From Clostridiales bacterium UBA6114 (GTDB lineage Bacteria > Bacillota > Clostridia > Oscillospirales > Butyricicoccaceae): a stretch of 64,000 nt of DNA. The stretch is from assembly GCA_002423435.1 (NCBI GenBank), contig DIWE01000021.1, forward strand, positions 473 to 64,472, read 5' to 3'. Made by a program: the position numbers and the translations under genes. Of this stretch, positions 24,603 to 32,757 are shown in pieces; the stretch's first letter is position 1; the number at the start of each line of letters is the position of its first letter. Under the pieces are notes generated by a model that saw only the letters and a program-made list of their open reading frames with translations, was not told where the DNA came from and did no database searches.

Positions 24603-25658
24603 ATGAAAATGAAAAAGCTGATCGGCATGGTTTTGACCCTTTCGATGCTGGTGGCGATGCTTGCCGGATGCACAGCGTCATCGACTCAAGAGACTTCGTC
24701 ACAGCAATCCCAGTCTGCGTCCTCTGAATCCGTCCCCCCGACCGAGCTCCCGGAGATAACCATCAACGCCGCGACAATTTTTCAGGAGGAGACGGCCATT
24801 GTTCAGGGCGTAAAGAAAATGGCTGAGATTCTAAAGAAAAAAAGCGGCGGCAAAATCACCGTTAACATCTTCGCCGGCGGAACGACGGGCGGCGAGAAGG
24901 AACAGGCCGAAGCCCTCAAGGTCGGCGAGATTCAAATGGCCGCCTTCGGAACGCTCCCGATCTCCATTTATGTGCCGGCGTACTCCTTCTTCGATTCACC
25001 ATTTGTGTTCCGGGACAGGGACCACTTTATGAATGTCTGGAACAGCAAGCTCGGCGACGAAATGCGGGAAAAAATGCTCGCCGATCATAATCTCAAAACG
25101 CTGGGCGTCATGGGACGCGGTTACCGTCATATTACATCCAATATCCCTATAAACAGCATAGACGATATTGCAAAATTGACCATCCGCACCCCGGAATCGG
25201 CACTGTTCATGGAAACGTTCGCCGCATTGGGAGCCACCTGCGTGCCGATCGCTCTGACCGAACTGTTCACCTCGCTCCAGATGGGCGTGGTCAACGCTTC
25301 CGAAGGGCCGTTCGATCAGCTGGTTTCGAACAAGCTCTATGAAGTTCAGGATTATATCACGCTTTCCAAGTATTACTATTCCATTTCAATGTGGCAGATG
25401 AACGCGGAGTTTTACGACAGCCTGCCCGCGGAATACCAGACTATGATAGACGAGGCGGCGGCCGAGGCAACCGAGTACGCGACGGAGCTCGCGGCTGAAA
25501 TGGAAACGACGCTGAAGAAACAGTGTGAAGACGCCGGCGTTCAGTTTTGTGAAATGACCGATATGACCCCATATCTTGAAAAGGTTGAGCCGGTCATGGA
25601 AAAGTTCTTTAAGGAAAGATGGCCTGTCACCACTCCCGATGAGATTGCCGAATATTGA
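24603..25658 (+). CDS. dctP: TRAP transporter substrate-binding lipoprotein DctP
   Basis: Extracytoplasmic solute receptor of a TRAP importer, 351 residues. A lipoprotein signal (MKMKKLIGMVLTLSMLVAML-AGC) has its lipobox cysteine at residue 24, followed by a Ser/Gln-rich linker. The mature domain carries the family pattern: the segment LTIRTPES with the arginine that binds the substrate carboxylate, and ALTELFTSLQMGVVNASEGP. TRAP receptors import carboxylates such as sialic acid, keto-acids and sugar acids using an ion gradient. The membrane subunits DctQ and DctM follow after a strong hairpin. Neighbouring aldolase and 2-oxoacid reductase genes point to a sugar acid ligand. Confidence 0.9.
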   Translation: MKMKKLIGMVLTLSMLVAMLAGCTASSTQETSSQQSQSASSESVPPTELPEITINAATIFQEETAIVQGVKKMAEILKKKSGGKITVNIFAGGTTGGEKEQAEALKVGEIQMAAFGTLPISIYVPAYSFFDSPFVFRDRDHFMNVWNSKLGDEMREKMLADHNLKTLGVMGRGYRHITSNIPINSIDDIAKLTIRTPESALFMETFAALGATCVPIALTELFTSLQMGVVNASEGPFDQLVSNKLYEVQDYITLSKYYYSISMWQMNAEFYDSLPAEYQTMIDEAAAEATEYATELAAEMETTLKKQCEDAGVQFCEMTDMTPYLEKVEPVMEKFFKERWPVTTPDEIAEY

Positions 25659-25671
25659 CTTTAATTTCGCT

Positions 25672-25708
25672 GTATGCCGGGCCGGCATCCGGTATCGGCC
25701 CGGCATAC
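25672..25708 (+). promoter_or_regulatory. Intercistronic 12-bp GC-rich hairpin between dctP and dctQ
   Basis: GTATGCCGGGCC (25672-25683) and GGCCCGGCATAC (25697-25708) are exact complements. With no T-run it is more likely a 3'-stabilising or partial-termination element that raises receptor over permease expression. Confidence 0.6.
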
Positions 25709-25734
25709 GGGATAGAAAAGGGGGGAATTAAACG

Positions 25735-26211
25735 GTGAAATTTTTTAATAAAATATACGATACGATAGGAGTCGGCATTTTCATTGCCATGACTTTCGTT
25801 GTTTTGCTTCAGATTTTGTTCCGCTTTGTGCTGCACGTGAGCATACCGTGGACGGAAGAAATGAGCCGCCTTTTGTTTATCTTTCTTGGCTTTTTCGGCC
25901 TGGGCATAGCCGTCCGGGAAAAAGAACTCATCGTTATCGAGTTTTTTCTGCACAAACTGAAGGGCAGGTTACGTACGGCTGTCGACTGCTTTATTTCGCT
26001 TTTTACCGCGGCGTTCTTCGGCGTTATTTTTGTCGGTGCCTTCAAGATGATGCGCAGCGCCTGGCCCACCTACTTTTCGACCATGGAGTGGCTGAGCAAC
26101 GGCTGGCTTTATTTTGCGGCGGTGCTCGGAATGGGAGGCGCCCTGTTCTTTATTGCGGCGGACTGGTGTAAGGCGGTTATCCGCAAAGCGAATCGAAAAG
26201 GAGAGCAATAA
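25735..26211 (+). CDS. dctQ: TRAP transporter small permease DctQ
   Basis: Four-helix small membrane subunit (158 residues) that pairs with DctM. Hydrophobic segments lie at about 13-33, 46-64 (LLFIFLGFFGLGIAV), 85-105 and 128-146. The motif IPWTEEMSRLLFIFLGFFG is typical of DctQ. The start is a GTG at 25735, with GGGGGGA about 10 bp upstream. Its stop overlaps the dctM ATG by one base (TAATG), so the two are translationally coupled. Confidence 0.88.
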   Translation: MKFFNKIYDTIGVGIFIAMTFVVLLQILFRFVLHVSIPWTEEMSRLLFIFLGFFGLGIAVREKELIVIEFFLHKLKGRLRTAVDCFISLFTAAFFGVIFVGAFKMMRSAWPTYFSTMEWLSNGWLYFAAVLGMGGALFFIAADWCKAVIRKANRKGEQ

Positions 26212-27497
26212 TGGCTGTTTTATATTTGGTAATCCTTGTTGCGGCCTTTTTGATCGGAATTCCCGTTGCGGTTTCAATGGGCGGATCGGCGACGATACTC
26301 TTATTGATCGAACGGGGGTTTAAAGGGTTCAGTTCGGTGGTGTTTGCGCAGAAGGCGGTCTATGGCCTGAACAATTTCCTTTTGCTTTCCATACCGCTGT
26401 TTTTATACGCCGGGAAAATAATGAACACAGGAGGAATTACAACAAGGATATTCAATTTCGCAAGGGGCTGCGTCGGCTGGCTGCGCGGCGGCCTGGGCCA
26501 TGTGAATATCATCGCAAGCGTGATATTCGCCGGCATGACGGGTACGGCGACGTCGGATGCCGCCGGGCTTGGGGCAATTGAGATCAAGGCCATGAGAGAA
26601 GCCGGGTACGAGGATGAATTTACCTTTGCCGTGACGGGTGTATCCTCGACCATCGGACCGATTATACCGCCGAGTATTCCGCTGGTCATATATGGGCTTA
26701 TGTCGGGCGTCTCGATTGGCGCTTTGCTGATCGCGGGCATCATTCCGGGTCTTTTGATGGCTTTGGCCATGATGATCTATGTAGAAATCTATGCCGTCCG
26801 GCATAAGTTTCCCAAGGGGGAAAAATTCAATTTAAAGTATTTGTGGACCTCCTTTCGAAAAGCGTTTTTGTCGATGATGACTCCGGCAATTCTCATAGGC
26901 GGAATCCTGTTCGGTATTTTTACCCCCACAGAAGCTGCGGCTGTCGCGGCTTTATACGCAACAATACTGACCGTGTTTGTCTACAGGGAGGTTAATCTAA
27001 AACAGCTTAAGGAGGTTTTGTTCGAAACCGTACGCGATTCGGGCACGATCATGGTGATATGCTTCTGTGCGTCGATATACGGATATATGATAACCCGTTC
27101 GCAGATTGCGGTCCGACTCGCCAATGCAATTGCGTCGCTGTCTGTAAACCCTTATGTTGTCAGCTTGCTGCTGGTCGGCTTTCTGCTGATTGTCGGCTGT
27201 TTCATGGAGAACCTTGCGTCCATCACAATACTGACGCCGGTATTTATGCCGGTTCTGCTCAAAGCCAATATAGATCCCTTGGCCTTCGGCCTCATTATGA
27301 TTCTGACGCTCATGATCGGTTTGCTTACGCCGCCCTTTGGAATGGTTTTATTCGTGCTGAGCAGGGTCGGCGGGATACCGCTGGAAAAGCTTGTAAAAGC
27401 GACCATGCCGTTTCTGATCCCTCTGCTTTTCATTACGGTGCTGCTTGTGTTTTTCCCGCAGATCATTACCTTCCTGCCCGGTATGATTATGAAATAA
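26211..27497 (+). CDS. dctM: TRAP transporter large permease DctM
   Basis: Large ion-coupled membrane subunit, 428 residues with about 12 helices and hairpins. Family motifs include GIPVAVSMG near the N-terminus, AGMTGTATSDAAGLGAIEIKAM (about 103-124), IGPIIPPSIPLVIYG (about 147-161), GIFTPTEAAAVAALYA (about 239-254) and GLLTPPFGMVLFV (about 364-376). These form the two inverted elevator-transport repeats. It closes the transporter portion of the operon; the PfkB kinase follows 110 bp later. The substrate is set by DctP. Confidence 0.92.
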   Translation: MAVLYLVILVAAFLIGIPVAVSMGGSATILLLIERGFKGFSSVVFAQKAVYGLNNFLLLSIPLFLYAGKIMNTGGITTRIFNFARGCVGWLRGGLGHVNIIASVIFAGMTGTATSDAAGLGAIEIKAMREAGYEDEFTFAVTGVSSTIGPIIPPSIPLVIYGLMSGVSIGALLIAGIIPGLLMALAMMIYVEIYAVRHKFPKGEKFNLKYLWTSFRKAFLSMMTPAILIGGILFGIFTPTEAAAVAALYATILTVFVYREVNLKQLKEVLFETVRDSGTIMVICFCASIYGYMITRSQIAVRLANAIASLSVNPYVVSLLLVGFLLIVGCFMENLASITILTPVFMPVLLKANIDPLAFGLIMILTLMIGLLTPPFGMVLFVLSRVGGIPLEKLVKATMPFLIPLLFITVLLVFFPQIITFLPGMIMK

Positions 27498-27607
27498 GCG
27501 CACCGTTCGCTGTCAGTCGCCCGGACTTTGCCGATCTGTCTGCAGAGAGAGGGTATAAAAAGCGGCCGGCATTTATCGGACGTCCGCTTAAAGGAGAAAA
27601 TTAAGTT

Positions 27608-28576
27608 ATGAATAAAAGACCAAAGATCTTGGTGGTTGGCAGTTTTGTCATGGATCTTGTTGTCAGCACCAGTCGATTTCCCGCGGCCGGCGAAACGGTA
27701 TTGGGGTGCGATTTCAGCGTCGCGCCGGGCGGGAAGGGGGCAAACCAGGCGATTCAGGCCGCAAGGCTTGGCGCGCAGGTAGATATGATCGGGTGTGTCG
27801 GAAACGATATATACGGGCAGACCCTGCTTAAATCCGCGCGGGACGCGGGTGTCGGGGTTGCACATGTGCGGATTGACGAAACTTTGCCGTCGGCTGTGGG
27901 CAACGTCCAGCTTGAGGTCGGGGCTGATGGGAAAAGCGAAAACCGAATCGTCGTTGTTCCGGGGGCCAACATGGCTATGACGCCTGATTCCGTGGCATTT
28001 CTCAAAGGACGCGTCGGCGATTATGATATGGTGCTTTTACAGCTGGAAATCCCTATGGAGGTAAACGCTGCCGTGATCAATATCGCGGCGGCCGAGGGAG
28101 TGCCTGTTATACTGAATCCGGCGCCCGCGAAGATCATTGGCGATGAAAACCTGTGCAAGCTTACATATCTGATACCCAACGAAACCGAGGCGGCAATGCT
28201 CACCGGGATTCCTGCACGGGGGGAAGACGGAAAAATCTGTTTTGAATCAGCGGAGCGAGCGGCAAGGGCATTGCTTGAGCGCGGCGTCGAAAATGTGATT
28301 GTCACGCTCGGCAACGCCGGCGCATTATGCGTGACGAAGGACCGCGTGGAATACTGCCCGATTGTCGGCGCGAGCACGGCAGTGGACCCGACCGCGGCCG
28401 GGGATTCCTTTATCGGCGCATTTGCCGTTTCAAAAGCGGGCGGCAGGTCGAATATGGAGGCGATGCATTTTGCCTGCGGTGCGGCATCTATTACCGTATC
28501 GAGAAAAGGGGCGCAACCCTCGCTCCCTGCACTTGACGAAGTACTCGGCCTGTTGGCTAGAATCGAGCCCGAATGA
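27608..28576 (+). CDS. PfkB-family sugar kinase (ribokinase-like)
   Basis: Cytoplasmic carbohydrate kinase of 322 residues. It has the N-terminal VVGSFVMDLVV, the substrate-site glycines APGGKGANQA (about 38-47), a VNAAVINIAAAEGVPVILNPAP stretch, and the catalytic anion-hole motif DPTAAGDSFIGAF (about 254-266) with the catalytic aspartate. This is the ribokinase subfamily pattern, and it pairs with an RbsD/FucU mutarotase two genes downstream, as in ribose operons. However, no ribose ABC importer is present in this cluster, and 2-keto-3-deoxy-sugar kinases share the fold, so the phosphorylated sugar is uncertain. AAAGGAG lies 11 bp before the ATG. Confidence 0.85.
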   Translation: MNKRPKILVVGSFVMDLVVSTSRFPAAGETVLGCDFSVAPGGKGANQAIQAARLGAQVDMIGCVGNDIYGQTLLKSARDAGVGVAHVRIDETLPSAVGNVQLEVGADGKSENRIVVVPGANMAMTPDSVAFLKGRVGDYDMVLLQLEIPMEVNAAVINIAAAEGVPVILNPAPAKIIGDENLCKLTYLIPNETEAAMLTGIPARGEDGKICFESAERAARALLERGVENVIVTLGNAGALCVTKDRVEYCPIVGASTAVDPTAAGDSFIGAFAVSKAGGRSNMEAMHFACGAASITVSRKGAQPSLPALDEVLGLLARIEPE

Positions 28577-28621
28577 CGGCAACCGCTGCGATATACTTGA
28601 TTGATATTGGGGGTAATCAGA

Positions 28622-29239
28622 ATGATAAATGAGCAAAGCAAGGAGCTTTTAAATAGTTTCGCAAGGATTGTCAGAGAAAACGTTTCCGATTATTCTGAGG
28701 TTCTCACAAGCGAGTTTTATAAAGACGCGGTCGCGCTGGTGCTTGAAGCTCAAAGCAAGGGCGGGCGGGTGCATGTGACCGGCATCGGCAAACCCGCGCA
28801 TGTCGCAAATTATGCGGCCTCTTTGCTGTCGTCAACGGGTACGCCGGCGTATTTTCTTCATGGCACCGAGGCGGTGCATGGCTCCTGCGGTCAGCTTGTG
28901 GAAGGCGATGTCGTGATCTGCATCTCAAACAGCGGTGAAACATCCGAAATGAAGTCCACAGTGCTGGCCATCAAAAATAACGGGTGCCATATCATCGGCA
29001 TTTCAGGCAATCCCGATTCATGGCTTGCAAAACATGCGGACGTTCATTTGCTCGCCCATGTTAGCCGCGAGGGCGGGCCTATGAATCGCGCGCCGATTTC
29101 GTCGGTGATCGTCGAATGTATGGTATTGCAGGGCCTTGGCGTGGTATTGCAGTCAAACCGGAAGCTTACCGCACAGGAGTATGTCAAAAGACATCCCGGC
29201 GGTGCATTGGGCCGATTGCGCGAAAACGAAACCAAGTAG
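28622..29239 (+). CDS. SIS-domain sugar-phosphate isomerase (KdsD/GutQ-like, no CBS domains)
   Basis: Single sugar-isomerase (SIS) domain protein, 205 residues from the ATG at 28622. Motifs: GIGKPAHVANYAASLLSSTGTPAYFLH (about 47-73), ISNSGET (the phosphosugar loop, about 98-104) and a C-terminal HPGGALG. These resemble the N-terminal half of arabinose-5-phosphate isomerases (KdsD, GutQ), but the CBS pair usually at the C-terminus is missing. Clostridial relatives of this short form occur in sugar operons next to PfkB kinases and probably interconvert aldose and ketose phosphates. The start is chosen for the methionine 9 bp after GGGGGT. Confidence 0.78.
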   Translation: MINEQSKELLNSFARIVRENVSDYSEVLTSEFYKDAVALVLEAQSKGGRVHVTGIGKPAHVANYAASLLSSTGTPAYFLHGTEAVHGSCGQLVEGDVVICISNSGETSEMKSTVLAIKNNGCHIIGISGNPDSWLAKHADVHLLAHVSREGGPMNRAPISSVIVECMVLQGLGVVLQSNRKLTAQEYVKRHPGGALGRLRENETK

Positions 29240-29253
29240 GGAGGTAATATATT

Positions 29254-29661
29254 TTGCTTAAAACAGCCTGTATCAATCCGGAAATCATGAAAACACTCTC
29301 CTTGTGCGGCCACGGGGATAAGGTTTTGATTACCGATGCCAATTATCCCCTGGATTCAAGGAGCGGGGATGCCTCAAAGGTATACCTGTCGCTTAAACGC
29401 GGCAGCCCAACGGTTACCGAGGTCCTGACGGCGCTTTGCGGCGTCGTGAATTTTGAAAAGGCGGAAGTAATGCTTCCCGATGACGGCGGCAGACCTGAAA
29501 TTTTTGACGAGTTTACGGAAAAACTCGATGGGTTGCCCTTAAACGGTATGGGACGATTCGAATTTTATAACGCGTGCTGCAAAAGCGAAGTCCGGCTGGC
29601 TATTTCGACCGGAGAACAGCGCGTGTATGCAAATATTTTGTTGACAATAGGCGTGGCTTAA
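29254..29661 (+). CDS. RbsD/FucU family sugar mutarotase
   Basis: Pyranase/mutarotase-fold protein, 135 residues, that interconverts ring forms of a free sugar before phosphorylation. The family motif LCGHGDKVLITDANYP (about 17-32) contains the catalytic-site histidine, and a C-terminal acidic/aromatic segment (FEFYNACCKSEVRLAISTGEQRVYANILL) is present. Translation starts with TTG at 29254, 8 bp after GGGAGGT. It is the last gene of the LacI-controlled cluster, followed by a terminator. The histidine and the YANI segment fit FucU as well as RbsD, so the sugar is not decided. Confidence 0.82.
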   Translation: MLKTACINPEIMKTLSLCGHGDKVLITDANYPLDSRSGDASKVYLSLKRGSPTVTEVLTALCGVVNFEKAEVMLPDDGGRPEIFDEFTEKLDGLPLNGMGRFEFYNACCKSEVRLAISTGEQRVYANILLTIGVA

Positions 29662-29680
29662 AACTAACCGACAAAAAAAG

Positions 29681-29718
29681 ATCTTCGGAATGCAACATGC
29701 TTCCGGAGATTTTTTTTA
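29681..29718 (+). terminator. Terminator of the sugar-acid operon
   Basis: ATCTTCGGAA (29681-29690) pairs with TTCCGGAGAT (29701-29710), one G-T wobble, followed by eight T residues. Confidence 0.88.
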
Positions 29719-29812
29719 ATTTAAGCGGCATCATGCCGAAAGTAATAATGTAGGTCTGATTTCAGGGATCACCTTTGGGGCCGGAAATATATAAGAATAT
29801 GGAGATTAGACG

Positions 29813-32494
29813 ATGTTAAAGAAAAAGCTGGGATTTGTTTGCATCATGCTTGCCGCGGCATTGCTTTGCTCTGTACCGGCACTTGCAGTGGGCAGTTCTG
29901 CACCCGACGCGGAAAACATAACAGTCACGAACAATTTGACCGGAACCCCGGACACGGTCGAGGTCGGCAATTTAGCTGCAAACGATATTGTGAAAGTATA
30001 TAATTCTGCGGCGGCCACTGAGCCCGTCGGCGTAACGGTTGCGGGCGGCGGGAGCGCCGCCGTTTATGTAAGCCAGCTCGGGACGGCGGCGGGCAGCGTA
30101 TATGTCACCGTTACATCAACCGGCTGCGACGAAAGCCCGCGCACGACAAAAGCGTACAGCGCCGAAGAGAGATCCGCCGCGCCTTCGTCCGACGACATTT
30201 CGGCGCAAAACAATATAACCGGCGTATTGGATACCGTTACCGTGTCCAATACAGCCGTCGGAGACATCGTCAGGGCCTATGAAAGCGCAAACGGCGCCGC
30301 CCCGGTCTCAACGGCTGAGAGCACCGGCACTTCCGCCACTCTTTATATAAATCAGCTCGGCACGGCCGCGGGCACCGTCTACATATCGCTGCAAAGCCCG
30401 AATAAGCTGGAGAGCGCCAGGACTAAGGCAAGCTACATTAAGGAAGCCTCGTCCACCACCCTTACGCAGGGCAATATCGTGGTCACGAACAACTACGCAT
30501 CGTCCGACACCGTCGAAGTCTCCGGGCTTACGGCGGACGATGTCGTCAAAGTATACTCCTCATCAAAGGGCACGGAGGTGCTGGGCAGCGAGACTGCCTC
30601 CGGCACCGCGGTTACAATCACGCTCCCGGACGGAACGCTCTCGGCGTCCGGCGGCAAGGTATACGTAAGCGTCACGTCGCCCGGCTCGAATGAAAGCGCC
30701 AGAACGGCCGCAAGCTATATCTCCGAGAAATCGATGTCGCTTTCAGTCGGCGCGGTGACCGTAACAAACAACTATTACAGAGAAGCGGGCGAGACGCAGG
30801 TTTTGGGGACAGAGGATATCGTGAAGATCTCGGGCGTTAATGCGGGCAATGTTGTCAACATTTACAAAACCCCGACGGGAACCGAAAAATGGGTCGACGC
30901 CATAACCGTCTCTGAGGAGAACATCGACAACGGATCGGTAACGGCCGAGATCGGCCAGCTCGGAACGGCCGCCGGCAAGATCTACGTGACGATTACGAAG
31001 AGCAGCCAGGCGGAAAGCGCGAGGACCATCGTCTCTTATCCTGCGGAGCCCACGACAACTGCGCCGCCCATCTCAAACATAGCGGTTACGAACAGCGTGG
31101 CCGATTCCGACACCGTCTTTGTCAAAGGGCTTGCAAGCGGCGATATCGTTACCGTATATTCCGCCTCGAAAGCCGGGACGGTGCTGGGCAGCGAGACGGC
31201 TTCCGGCGATTCGGTCACGATCACGCTCGCAGACGATCTCGGCTCGGCCGCCGGCAAGGTCTATATAACGGTAAAAAGCGAGGACAAACTGGAGAGCGCC
31301 AGGACAGCGGCGAGCTATGCGAAGGAAGCTTCCTCCACCACCCTCTCATTGGGCAACATCGTGGTCACGAACAATTATGCATCGTCCGACACCGTCGAAA
31401 TCTCCGGGCTTACGGCGGACGATTTCGTCAAAATATATTCCTCGTCGAGGGGCACGGAGGTGCTGGGCAGCGAGACGGCCTCCGATGAAACGTTGACAAT
31501 CACGCTTTTGGACGGAAGGCTTTCGCCGTCCGGCGGCAAGGTGTACGTAAGTGTCACATCGCCCGGCTCGAATGAAAGCACCAGAACGGCTGCAAGCTAC
31601 GCCTCCGAGAAATCGACATCGCTTTCATCCGCTTCGGTGACCGTAACAAACAACTATTACAGAGAAGCGGGCGGGACGCAGGTTTCGGGGACGGAGGATA
31701 TCGTAAGGATCTCGGGTGTCGAAACAGGAAACGTCATCAACATTTACAAAGCTTCGACAGGAACCGACAGGTGGGTCGACGCCATAACCGTCTCGGAAGA
31801 GAATATCGACAACGGATCGGTAACGGCCGAGATCGGCCAGCTCGGGACGTCAGCCGGCAAAATCTACGTGACGATTACGAAAAGCAGCCAGGCGGAAAGC
31901 AAAAGGACCACCGTCTCTTATCCAAAGGAGCCGACAACAGCCGCTCTTCCGGCCTCGGCAATAACGGTTACAAATAATTTTAATGCCGAGGATACCGTGG
32001 TTATTACCGGCCTTGCGGGTGGCGAAACCGTTTATATCTACTCCACGTCGATGAGTAAATCGCCGATCGCCACCACAGAGGTTTCCGGTGATACGGTCGC
32101 AATTACGCTGAATGATGGAATACTGTCATCGGGCAACGGGCGGGTATATGTGTCGGTAAAAGAGGAAGACAAGCTGGAAAGCGCCAGAACGTCGCAGGCT
32201 TACACGTCCGAAGTATCTGAGGCGCCGGCGCTAAGTCATATACTCGTGGTCAACAATCCCGGAGAGGCGGACGACACCGTGACAATCACCGGATTGACCG
32301 ACGGCGATACTGTGACGATTTACGATTTGTCGACCGGCGGAAACGTATTGGCAGAGGAGACGGCCGACGGAAAAAGCCTGACCATCACCCTTGCAGATAA
32401 GCTTCCGGATGCCGCCGGCAGGATCTATGTCACGGTCAGGAGCATAAACAAAGCCGAAAGCAAGAGGGTATCGGTATCGTATCTTGCGGCATAG
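29813..32494 (+). CDS. Secreted protein of nine Ig-like repeats
   Basis: Exported 893-residue protein. A signal peptide (MLKKKLGFVCIMLAAALLCS, cleavage near ALAV, residue 26) is followed by nine repeats of about 90-107 residues, filling the whole mature chain. The repeat pattern is ITVTNN ... DTVEVSGL..GDIVKVY ... VTITL ... GKVYVSVTS ... ESARTAASY. Such repeats are familiar from SLH-bearing surface proteins of Paenibacillus-type bacteria. This protein itself has no SLH domain, sortase motif or C-terminal helix, so its anchoring is unknown and it may be released or bind its neighbour. Repeats 3-5 and 6-8 form a recent three-repeat duplication. It precedes the DUF4127-SLH gene on the same strand. 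Confidence 0.82.
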   Translation: MLKKKLGFVCIMLAAALLCSVPALAVGSSAPDAENITVTNNLTGTPDTVEVGNLAANDIVKVYNSAAATEPVGVTVAGGGSAAVYVSQLGTAAGSVYVTVTSTGCDESPRTTKAYSAEERSAAPSSDDISAQNNITGVLDTVTVSNTAVGDIVRAYESANGAAPVSTAESTGTSATLYINQLGTAAGTVYISLQSPNKLESARTKASYIKEASSTTLTQGNIVVTNNYASSDTVEVSGLTADDVVKVYSSSKGTEVLGSETASGTAVTITLPDGTLSASGGKVYVSVTSPGSNESARTAASYISEKSMSLSVGAVTVTNNYYREAGETQVLGTEDIVKISGVNAGNVVNIYKTPTGTEKWVDAITVSEENIDNGSVTAEIGQLGTAAGKIYVTITKSSQAESARTIVSYPAEPTTTAPPISNIAVTNSVADSDTVFVKGLASGDIVTVYSASKAGTVLGSETASGDSVTITLADDLGSAAGKVYITVKSEDKLESARTAASYAKEASSTTLSLGNIVVTNNYASSDTVEISGLTADDFVKIYSSSRGTEVLGSETASDETLTITLLDGRLSPSGGKVYVSVTSPGSNESTRTAASYASEKSTSLSSASVTVTNNYYREAGGTQVSGTEDIVRISGVETGNVINIYKASTGTDRWVDAITVSEENIDNGSVTAEIGQLGTSAGKIYVTITKSSQAESKRTTVSYPKEPTTAALPASAITVTNNFNAEDTVVITGLAGGETVYIYSTSMSKSPIATTEVSGDTVAITLNDGILSSGNGRVYVSVKEEDKLESARTSQAYTSEVSEAPALSHILVVNNPGEADDTVTITGLTDGDTVTIYDLSTGGNVLAEETADGKSLTITLADKLPDAAGRIYVTVRSINKAESKRVSVSYLAA
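30446..32212 (+). repeat. Long direct repeat (882 and 885 bp) inside the Ig-repeat gene
   Basis: Codons 212-505 and 506-800 encode the same order of three repeat types (ASSTT..., KS.SLS..., PTT...), offset by 882 bp. Long stretches are near identical, for example around 30481-30540 and 31363-31422. This indicates a block duplication of a three-domain unit, the first two domains better conserved than the third. Confidence 0.85.
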
Positions 32495-32521
32495 GCGTTG
32501 GGCCGTCAATCAATAATTGAT

Positions 32522-32560
32522 AAAAAGGATATATCCGCAATTGCGGATATATCCTTTTTT
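32522..32560. terminator. Perfect palindromic terminator after the Ig-repeat gene
   Basis: A 19-bp arm (core GGATATATCCGCAA) pairs with its exact complement, ending in six T residues; it works on either strand. The stretch 32561-32757 holds no gene that I can see. Confidence 0.88.
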
Positions 32561-32757
32561 GATAGGTTAGCCGGAGCATGATAATCAACGGCGGCCATTT
32601 TTTCTTATGAGCCTCCGGTTCCCCGGCCTTGCTTTTTAGGGCGCCTTCCTGTATTATTTTTAAATGGGGTTCATAACCAATTTTGGCAGCCCCGTTTATT
32701 TGTATCTCAGGCCGCTTTAATGCTTCTTAAAGACGTCCGGAAAGGAACCCTTTTGAA

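Noticed and set aside
30446..32212. Possible CRISPR or other non-coding tandem array
   Set aside because: Periodicity is about 270-320 bp and stays in frame with protein repeats; there are no short direct repeats with unique spacers. No CRISPR array was seen anywhere in the window.
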